The position numbers and the translations under genes were made by a program. This document shows, one piece after another, positions 54,955-64,000 of a stretch of DNA of 64,000 nt. The number at the start of each line of letters is the position of its first letter. Within the stretch, counting starts at the first letter, position 1. The notes under the pieces are model-generated. The model saw nothing but the letters and a program-made list of their open reading frames with translations, was not told the origin of the DNA and made no database searches. The stretch lies in NCBI GenBank assembly GCA_030847615.1, contig JAUMIR010000003.1, forward strand, positions 30,812,501 through 30,876,500, written 5' to 3'. This DNA comes from Gambelia wislizenii (lineage: Eukaryota > Chordata > Lepidosauria > Squamata > Crotaphytidae).

Positions 54955-55158
54955 AATTAACTCAGCAAGGGTGGAGGAGAAGAATGGATGGGGCATAATC
55001 TTCCCTTTCCTGCAGACTCAGGGAAAAGCAAACTGCTGCAGCCTCTGCAAGTTTGTGTGTTCTTCCACATTAATAATTTTAACCGTCTTGACCAGACTCT
55101 GATGTTGCTTGGCTAAATGTGTCCCAGTTTTCATCTGTGAAATGTTGGAAGGTGTGGG
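54955..55158 (+). repeat. dispersed repeat, third copy of the 20200/21520 family
   Basis: GGGAAAAGCAAACTGCTGCA and TTTTCATCTGTGAAATGTTGG are shared with 20,350-20,560. Confidence 0.5.
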
Positions 55159-55361
55159 ACCCTTTCACACTGAATAAGTATAGTCACTATTATGGCAACA
55201 TCCTATGGAATCCTGGGATTTTCAGTTGTGGGAGGGTTATGTAGAATTCTCTGCCAGAGAGCTCTGGTGCCTTGCTAGACTACTAAATCCAGGACTCCAT
55301 GGGAAGCAGCCATGGCAGTTAAAGTGTGGTCATATTACTATAATTTTGCAGTGTGAATGGT
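55159..55361. mobile_element. hAT-type MITE (CACACTG ends), copy 1
   Basis: Left end CCCTTTCACACTG, right end CAGTGTGAATGG. The interior has inverted ATCCTATGGAATCCTGGGAT and ATCCAGGACTCCATGGGA. It is a frequent reptilian MITE pattern, related to 62971-63180. Confidence 0.65.
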
Positions 55362-55769
55362 ATATGAATAGAAAGGATATGCATAGAAAGGATGCACATA
55401 GAATCTTAGACAACCAGATGTCTGGTTATCAACAAGTGTATGGAATCTGGGTGTAACATTCAAGGTTCAAAACATGAGTCTAATGCCAGGGTGAACATCT
55501 TTTTGGAAGCTTAGCAGCTGTATTAAACTGCATATGCTGCTTCCTCTACCCTGTTATCCCTAATGAAGCAAAAGGACACACATTAACACCCCCCACTTTC
55601 CTTCATGTTTTATTTTCTAATTGGGTATGTTATCCAAATTGCATGGGGTTCGTGGGGAAATCACCAGTGTCCGGATTTAATATGGGGAATTTTTAATTAG
55701 CCCAACATGACAGTGAGCGGCCAGGTAACTGCAGGAATCTTTTGACCTGTTTATACCTCTACTCACTGA
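55362..55769. other. unassigned sequence
   Basis: No gene or repeat recognised. Confidence 0.3.
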
Positions 55770-56525
55770 TGAGACTCCAAAACAGGGGGGAAATATAAAT
55801 GATTTTTATTGAAAAGTAATCAAACGAACACACACACAGGCTTCAAGCAATCACACAAGGCTATAGAAGAAAGTAGGAAGCATTGGGATAGAAGAGCAGA
55901 ATCCGAGGTGATGGGCAATACTATACCTATCCAAAGAGCAGAGATTCGTGTAGAAGCTGCAACCCTGGTGACACAGATAGTGGCAGGAGGATCTGTACAC
56001 ACTTTGGCTATATTTTGGGATAATATTTATAGTTGATATTTCTCCTGAAGGGGTGACTTTGAATTTAATACAATGTCTGCCAGAGTTTCCCAAGAGCAGA
56101 CCATGGATTCTCCAGATGTGTTAATGATTGCTAATGACTGAAACAATAAAAGTAATGGGTGTCTGGCAAGCCTCTATTGTTTTTGGACAGGTGGAAGGAA
56201 AGACCAGTTTTTCAGGCAAAGAGTGTCCAGCTACCTTGGTGGGATTATTGAATGGCTCGTTTCTGTGTATGTCCAGGAGAATTAGCCCATTTCCTCCCGA
56301 ACATGCCAGTTCAAAGCAGGGTGGGGAGGCTGCTTAATCCTTACCTTGGGTGTGTCTTTCAGAAATTTGAGCTGGCTACTCTCTTAGGCTTTTTGAGCAA
56401 ATCTTGATTCCTTGTACTTGGGAGTCTCTGGTCTACAGCTAATCACGTGGAGTGCCAATATTAAGTTAATATATGAAATTGTCCAACTGAGAATTATTAA
56501 CAGAGTGGGGGGTGTCAGGGCAGGT
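55770..56525 (-). repeat. LTR-like repeat, copy 2
   Basis: Parallels 5735-6225: TTTTTATTGAAAAG (minus-strand AATAAA), ACACACACACAGGCTTCAAG, then a shared end GGGGTGTCAGGGCAGGTAAC. It contains additional internal sequence compared with copy 1. Confidence 0.4.
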
Positions 56526-57432
56526 AACAGTGAGTTTAAGCAAGAAGGAAAAGAGTGGTGGGAAAAGAGTGGGGAAAGCAAGAGAGGGGAAGAAAGAGAG
56601 GAGGAGTGTTAAATACGAGGGAGAGAAAGGGGGTAGGGGAGAAAGGAGGAAGGAATGAGATAAAAAGAGGAAAGATAGATTGGTGGGAGAGAAAGATGTG
56701 TTGGCAAAGGGGAGGGGAGAGAGAAAGAGCAGACTATTGCCACATGTGGTCCAACTCTTTTTCAGCATCAGCCACATTCTGACTCACACTGAAATCACAC
56801 CTACCACTGCTACACAAGCCTTAAGGCATTTCTCTCAGGAAACGTTATCTTTGGCATAAAACAGTTTTCCTTCCTATACAAAAGTATATAAGGCAAGAGA
56901 CATGCACAGTTGAAGCACGCTTCCCTGCTTCAGGGTTGATGATTGCCTGTCTCAAGCTTCATAGAGTTTTGTTTTTAGCACTCTGTTTATGACAGAATAA
57001 ATTTTCCCCCAAACCATATATGCATTGCTGGATTGTATCAGAACTGACATGCTTATGAAAAGCAGGCAAATCCAAAAGCATACTTTTCCTAAAAACATGT
57101 TATTTTGATGCAGAATGGATCATAATAGACTGCAATCATCCCTGTGACAAGAAAACAACAAACAACTAGATATTTCACCTGGTTTTACAAAGAGAGGCTT
57201 CACACAAAATTTACATTGGGCTGAGGTAATTGAAAAAGACCAATCGTACAGAAATAGAAAAGAGGCTCCAATGTGCTTGTGATGAAACATGTTACCGATA
57301 CTTTCAGTGCCAATGTCTAGAATCCACTTCAGGATGTTTCAGAAAGGACTATTGCATATAGAAAATCCCTGGTATGAGTGGTGGTCCTGGGACATAATCT
57401 TTGTTTGAGTTCTCAGAAGTTTTTTCACTAGT
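56526..57432. other. purine-rich stretch and unassigned sequence
   Basis: 56,526-56,735 is strongly GA-rich on the plus strand, giving Lys/Glu/Gly-rich or Ser/Phe/Pro-rich false frames. The rest is unrecognised. Confidence 0.5.
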
Positions 57433-57970
57433 CTGAGGACATTATCAGACATGGCAAAAAACTCACAATTACAACGTCATTATAGTGCAAATGGGTCCTG
57501 CTATCACATGATGTTGTCATCTTTGCATGATTATGGTGTGCTCCAGCTGTGAAAAAGCTAGTGCTTCTAATTGATGGAACAAGCCATCAACAAATCTTCA
57601 ATATCACTTTTTTCTCGCTATCGACTGTGTGCAAAACCACATCCCATTGTAATCACGAGATTACAGTGTGAATGGCTGGTCCTCAGTGAGAAAACTTCTG
57701 GATGAGAACATGAAAATGAAGCACAGGGCATTCTCTTTATGAACTGTCTCATTTAGTTTTTGAGAACTGCCAAAATTTCACCCGTGCTAAACTGTAGAAG
57801 TAAACTCACATTCTTAAAGTGCTAGTGATTGTCGTGTGATAATTCTGTGCTGGTTCTTTTGCACAATTACAGTGACATGTGATAGTAAGTGTAATAATGC
57901 CATGATGTCTCCACTATCCTAGTCCATGGAACTACAATATTTTTAGACGCTCATCTGATAATGTCCTGAG
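57433..57970. mobile_element. family A MITE, copy 2, with 5-bp target duplication
   Basis: Element 57438-57965, ends GACATTATCAGA and TCTGATAATGTC, flanked on both sides by CTGAG. The interior is the reverse of copy 1 at 16948-17562 (CATCCCATTGTAATCACGAG, TGATGGAACAAGCCATCAA-like). Confidence 0.8.
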
Positions 57971-58004
57971 TAGACAAAACTGATCTACATGGATCATGCT
58001 GGAA

Positions 58005-59070
58005 TGCATGTTAAGTTTCCTGGATTTCTGAACAGCTTTCAATACCATGGATCATGATATCATACTGGACTGAATCCATCAGATGGACAGAGGAGCCACT
58101 GTGTTAAGTGGTTCTGCTCCTATCTGTGGGGATGATCCAAGACTATGTATCCCTGTGGGCATTAAGCTGTGTGGTGCCACTGGATTCCATTTTGTTTACC
58201 ATGCACTTCAACGCCTATATGAAACTGCTGGATGAGGTCATTAGCAGTTTGGGGCTGATCTACATCATGTTGTCAAGTTCACCTGAGACTATGCAGGGAC
58301 AGGACCAATGTCTGGATGCTGTAGTGGACTGGATGGTGGAGGGCATAACAGAAACCAACTCTTGATAAGACAGGCTGTGTGAATTGTCAGTTTCAGGTCT
58401 GGGAATTGGGTAAGCAATCTGTCCTGGATGGGGTTATACTCTACCCAAGAGAACAGATGTATAGTATGGGAGTACTCCTAGATCCCAGGTGGACTCCATG
58501 GATCAGTGTGCCTGGGACCAGTTTTGACTGCCAGCTATGGGTTTTCCTGGAAAGGGATAATTTAGCAATAGTTAGCTGTGCATTGGGAACTTGCCAAATA
58601 GACTACTACAATGTACTCTGTGTGGGGATACCCTTAAATACATTTGGAAAGCTGCAGCTACTTCAAAATGCTGATCAAAATCAAAATGCAAAATAGAATG
58701 CCAATCAGAACTCCATGTAGAAACAATATAATGCCAGTTCTTTAAAAAAAATGCACTGACTGGCAAAATAGTTCCAGATCTAATTCAAGGTGCTGCTGAT
58801 AACATTTAATGCCCTAAATTACCTGGAACCTTGAAGGTGCACCTCCCCCCATATATGTCTGCCCATGGTTGCAGTTGGCTGGAGGAGACCTCTTCATTAT
58901 TCTACCTGTAGGGTCAATACATTGTGGATGTAGGAAAGAACCTTCTCTTCTGTGGTGTCCAAGGTGTGGAATGCTCTCCCCTTAGAAGCCCAATTGGTGC
59001 CAACACTAGTGCTTTTCCAGCTCAGTGGAAAACATTGGCTGGAATTCAGCATGGGATTTACAACTTCATA
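58005..59070 (+). pseudogene. L2-type LINE ORF2 fragment
   Basis: Translation in shifting frames gives FLDFTAFNTMDHDIILD-like text (reverse transcriptase box), VPLDSILFTMHFNAYMKLLD, LGVLLDPRWT-like, IDYYNVLCVGIPLNTFGKLQ and VWNALPLRSPIGANTSAFPA, in the order of L2/CR1-type ORF2 C-terminal regions. Stops and indels throughout. Confidence 0.7.
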
Positions 59071-59298
59071 AGTGGGCTTAAATGTTCAGGAAATATCACT
59101 GAGTAGTTACTCAACTTCCATATTCATGTAGGGGCTGTGTAATGTTACAACTTACAGGTGTCTGCTGTACAGTGGTAGCCAGTGGAGTGACTGAATAGCC
59201 TCAATGTACAATGAGCACTGATATACACTGAAGTACCACCAATGAACATCCATACACCAGCTAGGAAGTGTTGGAATAGAAGAGGAGTGCCCAGTCCT
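59071..59298. other. L2 3' flank, unassigned
   Basis: Follows the L2 fragment. CAGTGGTAGCCAGTGGAGTGA may be LINE 3' sequence. Confidence 0.3.
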
Positions 59299-59405
59299 CA
59301 TCAGAAGTGCCTGCTGTACATCAGAGGTGCCTGATATGTATGACAAATGCCTGATGTACATCAGAAGTGCCAAATGCACATAAGGACCACCCAATGCACA
59401 TTGGA
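59299..59405. repeat. 20-bp minisatellite, about 5 units
   Basis: Units phase at 20 bp, beginning CATCAGAAGTGCCTGCTGTA, then CATCAGAGGTGCCTGATATG, TATGACAAATGCCTGATGTA, CATCAGAAGTGCCAAATGCA and a decayed CATAAGGACCACCCAATGCA. There are no unique spacers, so it is not a CRISPR. Confidence 0.75.
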
Positions 59406-59459
59406 ACACTCTTGCCAGTACCTGGATGGGCAGTTTCCTTGCATTTCTACAACGAATAT

Positions 59460-59590
59460 GTATATGTCTATTTTATTTATTTATTTAGCACTATCATTGT
59501 ACATGGTGCTTTACAAGTAAAAGAACAACAAAACAGGTCCCTGCCATCAGGCATACAATCTAAGTAAGATATGACACCAAATGAAAAAGG
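59460..59590 (-). repeat. L3/CR1-like tail repeat, antisense
   Basis: (TTTA)n, then GTACATGGTGCTTTACAAGT and ACAGGTCCCTGCCATCAGGC, a common amniote repeat. The opposite orientation is found at 60540-60665. Confidence 0.5.
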
Positions 59591-59611
59591 TATAGCAGTG
59601 TGGGAAGGGAA

Positions 59612-59885
59612 GTCCAGCAGATGGGTACAGTGGTTAAATGCCAATACTTCAAGCCACCACATTGCAAGTTCGATTCCAGAGGGCTCCAAGGTTCACTCAG
59701 CCTTCCATCTTTCATAGGTCAGTAAAAGGAGTACCCGGCTTGTGGGGGTAGTTAGCTAACACACATTGGAAACTGCTTAATGCAGTGTAGAGGTGTAAAT
59801 TTCTATTGCTTAAAACAATTTGTAAGCTGCTCAGATAGCCATTGTGGCTGAAGGGCGGTGTGTAAATACCTAATTAAAAGTTTTA
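59612..59885 (+). mobile_element. tRNA-derived SINE, third family
   Basis: GGGTACAGTGGTTAAATGCC (A-box region), GCAAGTTCGATTCC (B box), then GGTAGTTAGCTAAC and a tail TGTAAGCTGCTCAGATAGCC, GGGCGGTGTGTAAATACC, the LINE-derived tail of squamate SINEs. Confidence 0.65.
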
Positions 59886-60539
59886 AAAAATTAATCTTTC
59901 CTCCCTCTGTGACTAGTGCAGTGGGTGTTGCAATGCAGCGGAGGATCTTTCCTCTGCATCTGGACCTAGGCAGGATGGAACTGTGCCTGCCTCTTCTCTC
60001 CCTCTGAGGCCAGGACAGTAACAGTTGGGATGAAAGGAGGGCCTTTCATCTGGTTTTGTACCTAGGCATGATGGAGTTGATTCATAGTTGCAAAACACAG
60101 ACCATAATGTAGTATCTTGGTCATGGCTTTTTATTAAAGGTTGTGTGGCTTAATTGATTTTATCCAGATGTACACGTTTAATTGTCTTAAATCATTTAAC
60201 CTGATTTTAAAGTGTTATTTTAACTTGTTATGTTGTCGAATATGCTTTCAGTTAAATTATTATGTTTTAAGTTGTTTACACTTATCTAAATAGATTTTAT
60301 TGTATGCCCCCCTTAGATGCGTAGATTTGTGATGTGATATAAATATTTGAATAAATATATAAAATAATGTAAGTTCTGACTCAGTAGAAGCTAAAGACGT
60401 GCCACTCCACTTAACACAGTGCCTTTTATTCTCCCACACCAATGAAAGTGTATGGTAGGCAGGGCATAGAAAAGCTGCTATTCAATGACTACAATAATAA
60501 AAAAGCACAATGACACTTACCCAAATGTTTCACAAGGTA
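59886..60539. other. unassigned sequence
   Basis: 59,918-60,075 contains an imperfect duplication of a CTAGGCA(G/T)GATGGA block (59967, 60062) and CTTTC(C/A)TCTG. No gene recognised. Confidence 0.35.
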
Positions 60540-60665
60540 GCTTAACTGTATATTTTAAGGTATTCTTATATTGTAAGCTTGAGGGCAGGGAACAGTTTTG
60601 TTGTTCTTTATCTTGTAAAGCATAATATGCATTGATGGTGCTATAGAAATAAAAGATAATAATAG
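60540..60665 (+). repeat. L3/CR1-like tail repeat, sense
   Basis: TTGTAAGCTTGAGGGCAGGGA, ATTGATGGTGCTATAGAAAT and AAAAGATAATAATAG, the standard 3' end of this repeat. (ATC)n follows at 60668-60685. Confidence 0.55.
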
Positions 60666-60939
60666 TAATCATCATCATCATCATCAATCATCTGAAAACT
60701 GTAGTCCAAAGAGTATTTCTTTCCCCATGCTCTAATAGTGCCCTGTATTAGGAAAAACTGCCCTGTATTAATAATTGCTGTGGGCTTTTTCAATTTTTAT
60801 ACATTCTTTCTTCCCTGTAATTTTTTTTAAATGGAGACAATGCCATGTAGCAGCATACTAGCCCCAATTCACTTTCTCAAACCCATGGAACTGATGACAC
60901 TGAATAATTCATTCCTAATTTGTATCATCTAAGTAATCA

Positions 60940-61150
60940 GCAGGTGTGACCCTGTTTAGCTTCTGAGATTGGTAACCACAGTGGTATAGTGGTTTCAACG
61001 TTGGACTAGGACTTAAGGCCACCAGTCATAGAAACCCACTGGGTGACCTTGGGCAAATTATGTTCTCTCAGCCTTGGAAGAAAGCAATGGTAAATCTCTT
61101 TTAAATAAATCTTGCCAAGACAGCCCTATGATAGGGTTTACTTAAAGGTA
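60940..61150 (+). mobile_element. SINE pair: 5S-like scrap then tRNA-type SINE
   Basis: GTGACCCTGTTTAGCTTCTG (60946-60965) reads as an antisense 5S-like A-box segment. Directly after it TGGTATAGTGGTTTCAACGT, CCCACTGGGTGACCTTGGGC and CTTGCCAAGACAGCCC follow the SINE order of 26545-26760. The B box is lost. Confidence 0.5.
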
Positions 61151-61439
61151 CACTGATAAAGAACTCTGATAAATCAGAGTTTACTTGAAGACTCATAACA
61201 AGAAGAATTAGTTTATGTCATAATTTGCACAATCTTCTTTTCTTCTATAAAAGAATTATAATAGCCCTGTAAATTAGACAAGGGGCAGATTGGCTGAGCA
61301 TTCCTTTAGGTCTTATGACTGACCTCCATCCAGGACCAACATTCTGTTGGTGATGTATGCAGGTGAAACTGAGAATTCTTTATTGTGGTTTCTGAATCAT
61401 ACAATTGGGCTACTGTGCTTGTGCAGAATAGAAACCAGC
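61151..61439. other. unassigned sequence
   Basis: Nothing recognised. Confidence 0.3.
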
Positions 61440-62425
61440 TCAGGGGTGGGATTCATCTCCCCAGCCACGATCAGATGTGGGGGGGGGGGGGGCTGGGCTT
61501 CTTCTGGCTGTTCTTGAACAGAGAGAAAAGAAGAAGGAGCAACAGTGGTGGAGGATGGCCTACATTCTCAAGAAGTTTTAGGTTTTCTTTGCCTGAAAAA
61601 TCGAAAGCACCAGATTTTTTGAGAGACTTTGTTTTTTACCTAAAGAAATATAGAATCCATGCTGAGGAGTTGAAGGGTGAAGATAGGCCAGGTCAGAGCA
61701 TCAAGAGAGGTTTGTACAGAAAAATAGTGGAGGAGATTTATCTTAACCTGTGTTTGCAAAAACGTCAGATTTTTCAGACTATCTAAAACACCAGACTAGC
61801 CCGACTGAGTATTTCATGGACAAAAGGGTCCCCCAAAAGTTGTGGGACTTGAGGTGGAGGCTCTACCATCAGGTTCTTAATCTGAGGGGAAGGAGACCAT
61901 GGACCGCAGAGGATGAGCAGACTTGTCCTCGTCTGAAATGTAAAAAGGCTGATATTTTGAGTGGCATGGAACAAAAGGAGACGATCAGACATTTTGTCCA
62001 GGACTGCCCGAGTGCCTGGGGAACATGGGAGGAGGTGGCCCGGGTCCCGGATTGGCCAGATTTGGCACAACAGGCTTTGAAGATAATACTTTCGGGGACT
62101 GAACCTCCAGAGGGTGTCAGGGGACCCAGAAAGTCAGTGGGCCAAAAGAGGAAGAGGAAGAGCCTGGTTCCATGGCTGAGAGTTTTTGGAAAGTGCCCTG
62201 GTCCATGGTGCACCTGGTCAACCTCTATGTGATGTTAGGGTTATTTTTCCAAAGACAAAGGGAGCTGAAAAGTCAAAATCTGCAGGATGTAAAAGGCACT
62301 GCTTATTATGTGAAGAACGTAATTGAAAATTTAGCTCTGAGTGAAAAGGAGAAATTGCCAAACCATCGTTGGAAAATTTTTTGGCCGTGGTTTAGTGAGA
62401 CAACCCCAGCAATAACTTAAAAGGA
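61440..62425 (+). pseudogene. non-LTR LINE C-terminus with zinc knuckle (Tx1/L1-like)
   Basis: Three overlapping frames (61385-61786, 61750-62232, 62172-62420) together give one decayed protein. The middle one has KLWDLRWRLYHQVLNLRGRR, CPRLKCKKAD and ETIRHFVQDCPSAWGTW, that is a CxxxxC...HxxxxxC zinc-binding region as found C-terminal to reverse transcriptase in Tx1-like and related LINEs. The last frame ends KIFWPWFSETTPAIT before an (ATT)n-rich 3' tail (62430-62660). A G14 run lies at about 61478-61491. The clade is inferred from the zf-RVT-like pattern. Confidence 0.6.
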
Positions 62426-62970
62426 TATTTTAAATAAATAAATATATTATTATTATTATTGTATTTTTGTATAATTTTGTATTATTTTTAATTCATCTTT
62501 TAATTAATCTTTTATTATTATTATTATTTTCTTTTCCAAATAAGTATAATTGTATTGTGTAAATATAATGTGATTATAGTGCATTTAGATTAAGAGGAAA
62601 AATGTATTAGTGTTAGGATAGATAGTTTTATTTTTGTATTAGTAAGAAAAGAGGAAAACAATTAGTATTATTGTTGTGTTATTGTTATGGCCTTTTGCGG
62701 TCAGGTGTATTTTTTCAGTAGAATGGTCTTATTCCAATAAAAAATTCCTAACCCCTTAAAATTCCATTCTCAAGAGCTGCCAGAATGAGCCGGGTGAATC
62801 CTCACAGCTGATCAGTGGCCATGGAAACAGAGCTATACCTGGCAACCCCCTGCCAATTACTGAATGCTAGGGAAGGAGATGGAGTGGCCACCTACTGGCT
62901 TCACTAGCTCCCATAAATAAATTTATGGAGGCTTATGCTCTGCCAATGCAACATAGAATTGTGGCCTAAG
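62426..62970. other. AT-rich LINE tail and unassigned sequence
   Basis: 62,430-62,660 is nearly pure A/T with ATT runs, continuing the LINE above. The remainder is unrecognised. Confidence 0.4.
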
Positions 62971-63180
62971 TTTCCTACACAGTTATAGCATTATGCTTCC
63001 ATTTTTAACTCCATGCTTCCATTCTATGCAATCCTGTGATTTACTATGAAGGGAGGGGCATTTAGAATTCTCTACAACAGGTTTCCAGTGCCTCATCAAA
63101 TTACAAATCCCAGGATTCCATAGGAAGTTGTCATAGAAGCTAAAATGGAATCATAGCACTATAACTGTGTAGTGTGAAAG
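62971..63180. mobile_element. hAT-type MITE (CACACTG-like ends), copy 2
   Basis: Left CCTACACAGTTATAGCATTATG, right CACTATAACTGTGTAG. The interior ATCCCAGGATTCCATAGGA is inverted against GCAATCCTGTGATTTACTA. Related to 55159-55361. Confidence 0.65.
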
Positions 63181-63181
63181 G

Positions 63182-63650
63182 ACTTTATCAGATGAGGCAA
63201 TATGGTGTCATAAGGATCCCTAATGATTGCGAAAGGGCATGCATACCAGAAATGTCATCCTTCCATGATCATATCAAGTCAAAAAGCCATCACATTTTAT
63301 CGGCAAGCCAAGCTGTTAATAGATCTCCTGTTCAACTTTGTTGCCAGCATTGCCGGTGTTTGAATCCTCATGCCATTGAACTCATGTGAATACAGCACCA
63401 ATGGGCAAACACTTCTGGGTGAGATCATGACAGCCTGGTAGGGGATGCTCTTTTTATGAACATCCCCCCCCCCATGTACTTGGGACTTTAAATGCATGGT
63501 TTTATGCTTTGCTGTACTTTTTGTGTGTTTTTTTCTTTAATTTTTAAATTTCCCATGCTACCAACTTCTCACGAGCCAGGCAGCTCTGCGAGATCTCAAC
63601 CCTAGAAATAAATGGAGCTGGGGAAGCCTCATTGATGCTGCTCAAGGTAA
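63182..63650. mobile_element. GACTTTATCAGA-family MITE (family B), copy 3, reversed and truncated
   Basis: Starts GGACTTTATCAGATGAGGC directly after the preceding MITE. ACTTCTGGGTGAGATCATGA, CTTGGGACTTTAAATGCATG and TAAATGGAGCTGGGGAAGCC are reverse counterparts of blocks in 14752-15322. The other terminus is absent where the (AAT)n repeat begins. Confidence 0.6.
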
Positions 63651-63655
63651 GTGTG

Positions 63656-64000
63656 GTAATAATAATAATAATAATAATAATAAAATTTATTTGTATTCCC
63701 GCCCCTCTACAAAATACAATTGGAGAGGCTTACAGCATTAAAATATACATACAAACCCCTCCATTTCACCCACCCCTTAAAATACAATTAAATAATTAAA
63801 CATTTAAACCATACTTAATAATTACTAAAAATACTAAAAACAACACAATAAAAAGCTGGATGGGATCGGAATAATAAGATTTTTCTCTCTCTGATGGCTG
63901 GGTATCTATTCAGGAAAGGCCTGCTGGAAGAGGTCTGTCTTAAGAACTATTTAAAAGCTACTTAAGGTGGTAATGTGACGGATCTCATCCAGCAGGGCGT
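63656..64000 (-). repeat. LINE-type 3' region, antisense, with (AAT)n tail, running off the window
   Basis: (AAT)n at 63656-63682, then AAATTTATTTGTATTCCCGCC, AGGAAAGGCCTGCTGGAAGA and GGATCTCATCCAGCAGG, colinear with 36100-36660. Cut by the window end. Confidence 0.55.

Noticed and set aside
56466..56777. Ser/Pro/Phe-rich minus frame and Lys/Glu-rich plus frame at 56.5-56.8 kb
   Set aside because: Both are simple consequences of a GA-rich low-complexity run.
59299..59405. CRISPR-like regularly spaced repeats
   Set aside because: The units are contiguous with no spacers, and the window is vertebrate nuclear DNA.
61385..62420. Host zinc-finger gene
   Set aside because: The Cys/His pattern sits in a reverse-transcriptase-associated tail, the frame is broken in three places and it is followed by an A/T-rich LINE tail.

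Overview
The window reads as non-coding, repeat-rich nuclear DNA from a vertebrate, most likely a squamate reptile (lizard or snake). The diagnosis rests on the repeat mix: a near-intact CR1 LINE with the typical octamer 3' end, an RTE/BovB remnant, L2-type, L1-type and other non-LTR LINE pieces, tRNA-derived SINEs with BovB-like tails, a 5S-rRNA-derived SINE, palindromic Penelope-like termini and several families of short inverted-repeat DNA transposons. The species cannot be named from sequence alone. I found no multi-exon host gene.

The centre of interest is 40,080-46,680 on the minus strand. An intronless copy of the innate-immunity kinase TBK1 (codons 1-613 by the usual numbering, no stop or frameshift, all catalytic residues kept) runs directly and in frame into the 5' end of a 4.6-kb CR1 LINE. 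The CR1 carries an intact ORF1 (zinc-binding, coiled coil, SGNH esterase) and an ORF2 (endonuclease plus reverse transcriptase) broken by one extra base in a homopolymer. Its 5' UTR is a tandem promoter array of one complete 305-bp monomer and one partial monomer. The full monomer has three AP-1-type TGACTCA motifs and a TATA box. TBK1 sequence meets CR1 sequence at the base where transcription from such a monomer is predicted to begin. That suggests one chimeric retrotransposition event in which the CR1 reverse transcriptase ran off the 5' end of its own RNA onto a TBK1 mRNA.

Layout. 1-4.1 kb: CR1 pieces, MITE fragments and a retroelement remnant, then plain sequence. 4.1-5.7 kb: a terminal-inverted-repeat element packed with GC-rich palindromes. 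5.7-6.6 kb: an LTR-like repeat and a long palindromic MITE. 8.7-11.3 kb: two copies of one MITE family (TIR core TCTACAC). 12-17.6 kb: Penelope-like and CR1 ORF1 scraps and two MITE families with TATCAGA ends. 18-24.7 kb: LINE 3' regions, an inverted repeat pair, SINE and MITE. 26-32 kb: SINEs, a LINE tail, a 5S SINE, two large palindromes and a BovB remnant. 33 kb: an L1 fragment. 34-40 kb: mostly unrecognised single-copy-looking sequence. 40-46.7 kb: CR1-TBK1. 47-64 kb: LINE tails, L1, a GC-rich LTR-like block, nested MITEs, L2, SINEs and a zinc-knuckle LINE C-terminus.

Apart from the CR1 and the TBK1 copy, the coding-looking stretches are decayed transposon proteins or artefacts of low-complexity DNA. 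The repeats do not form a pathway; the biological question is whether the TBK1-CR1 fusion is transcribed and translated.
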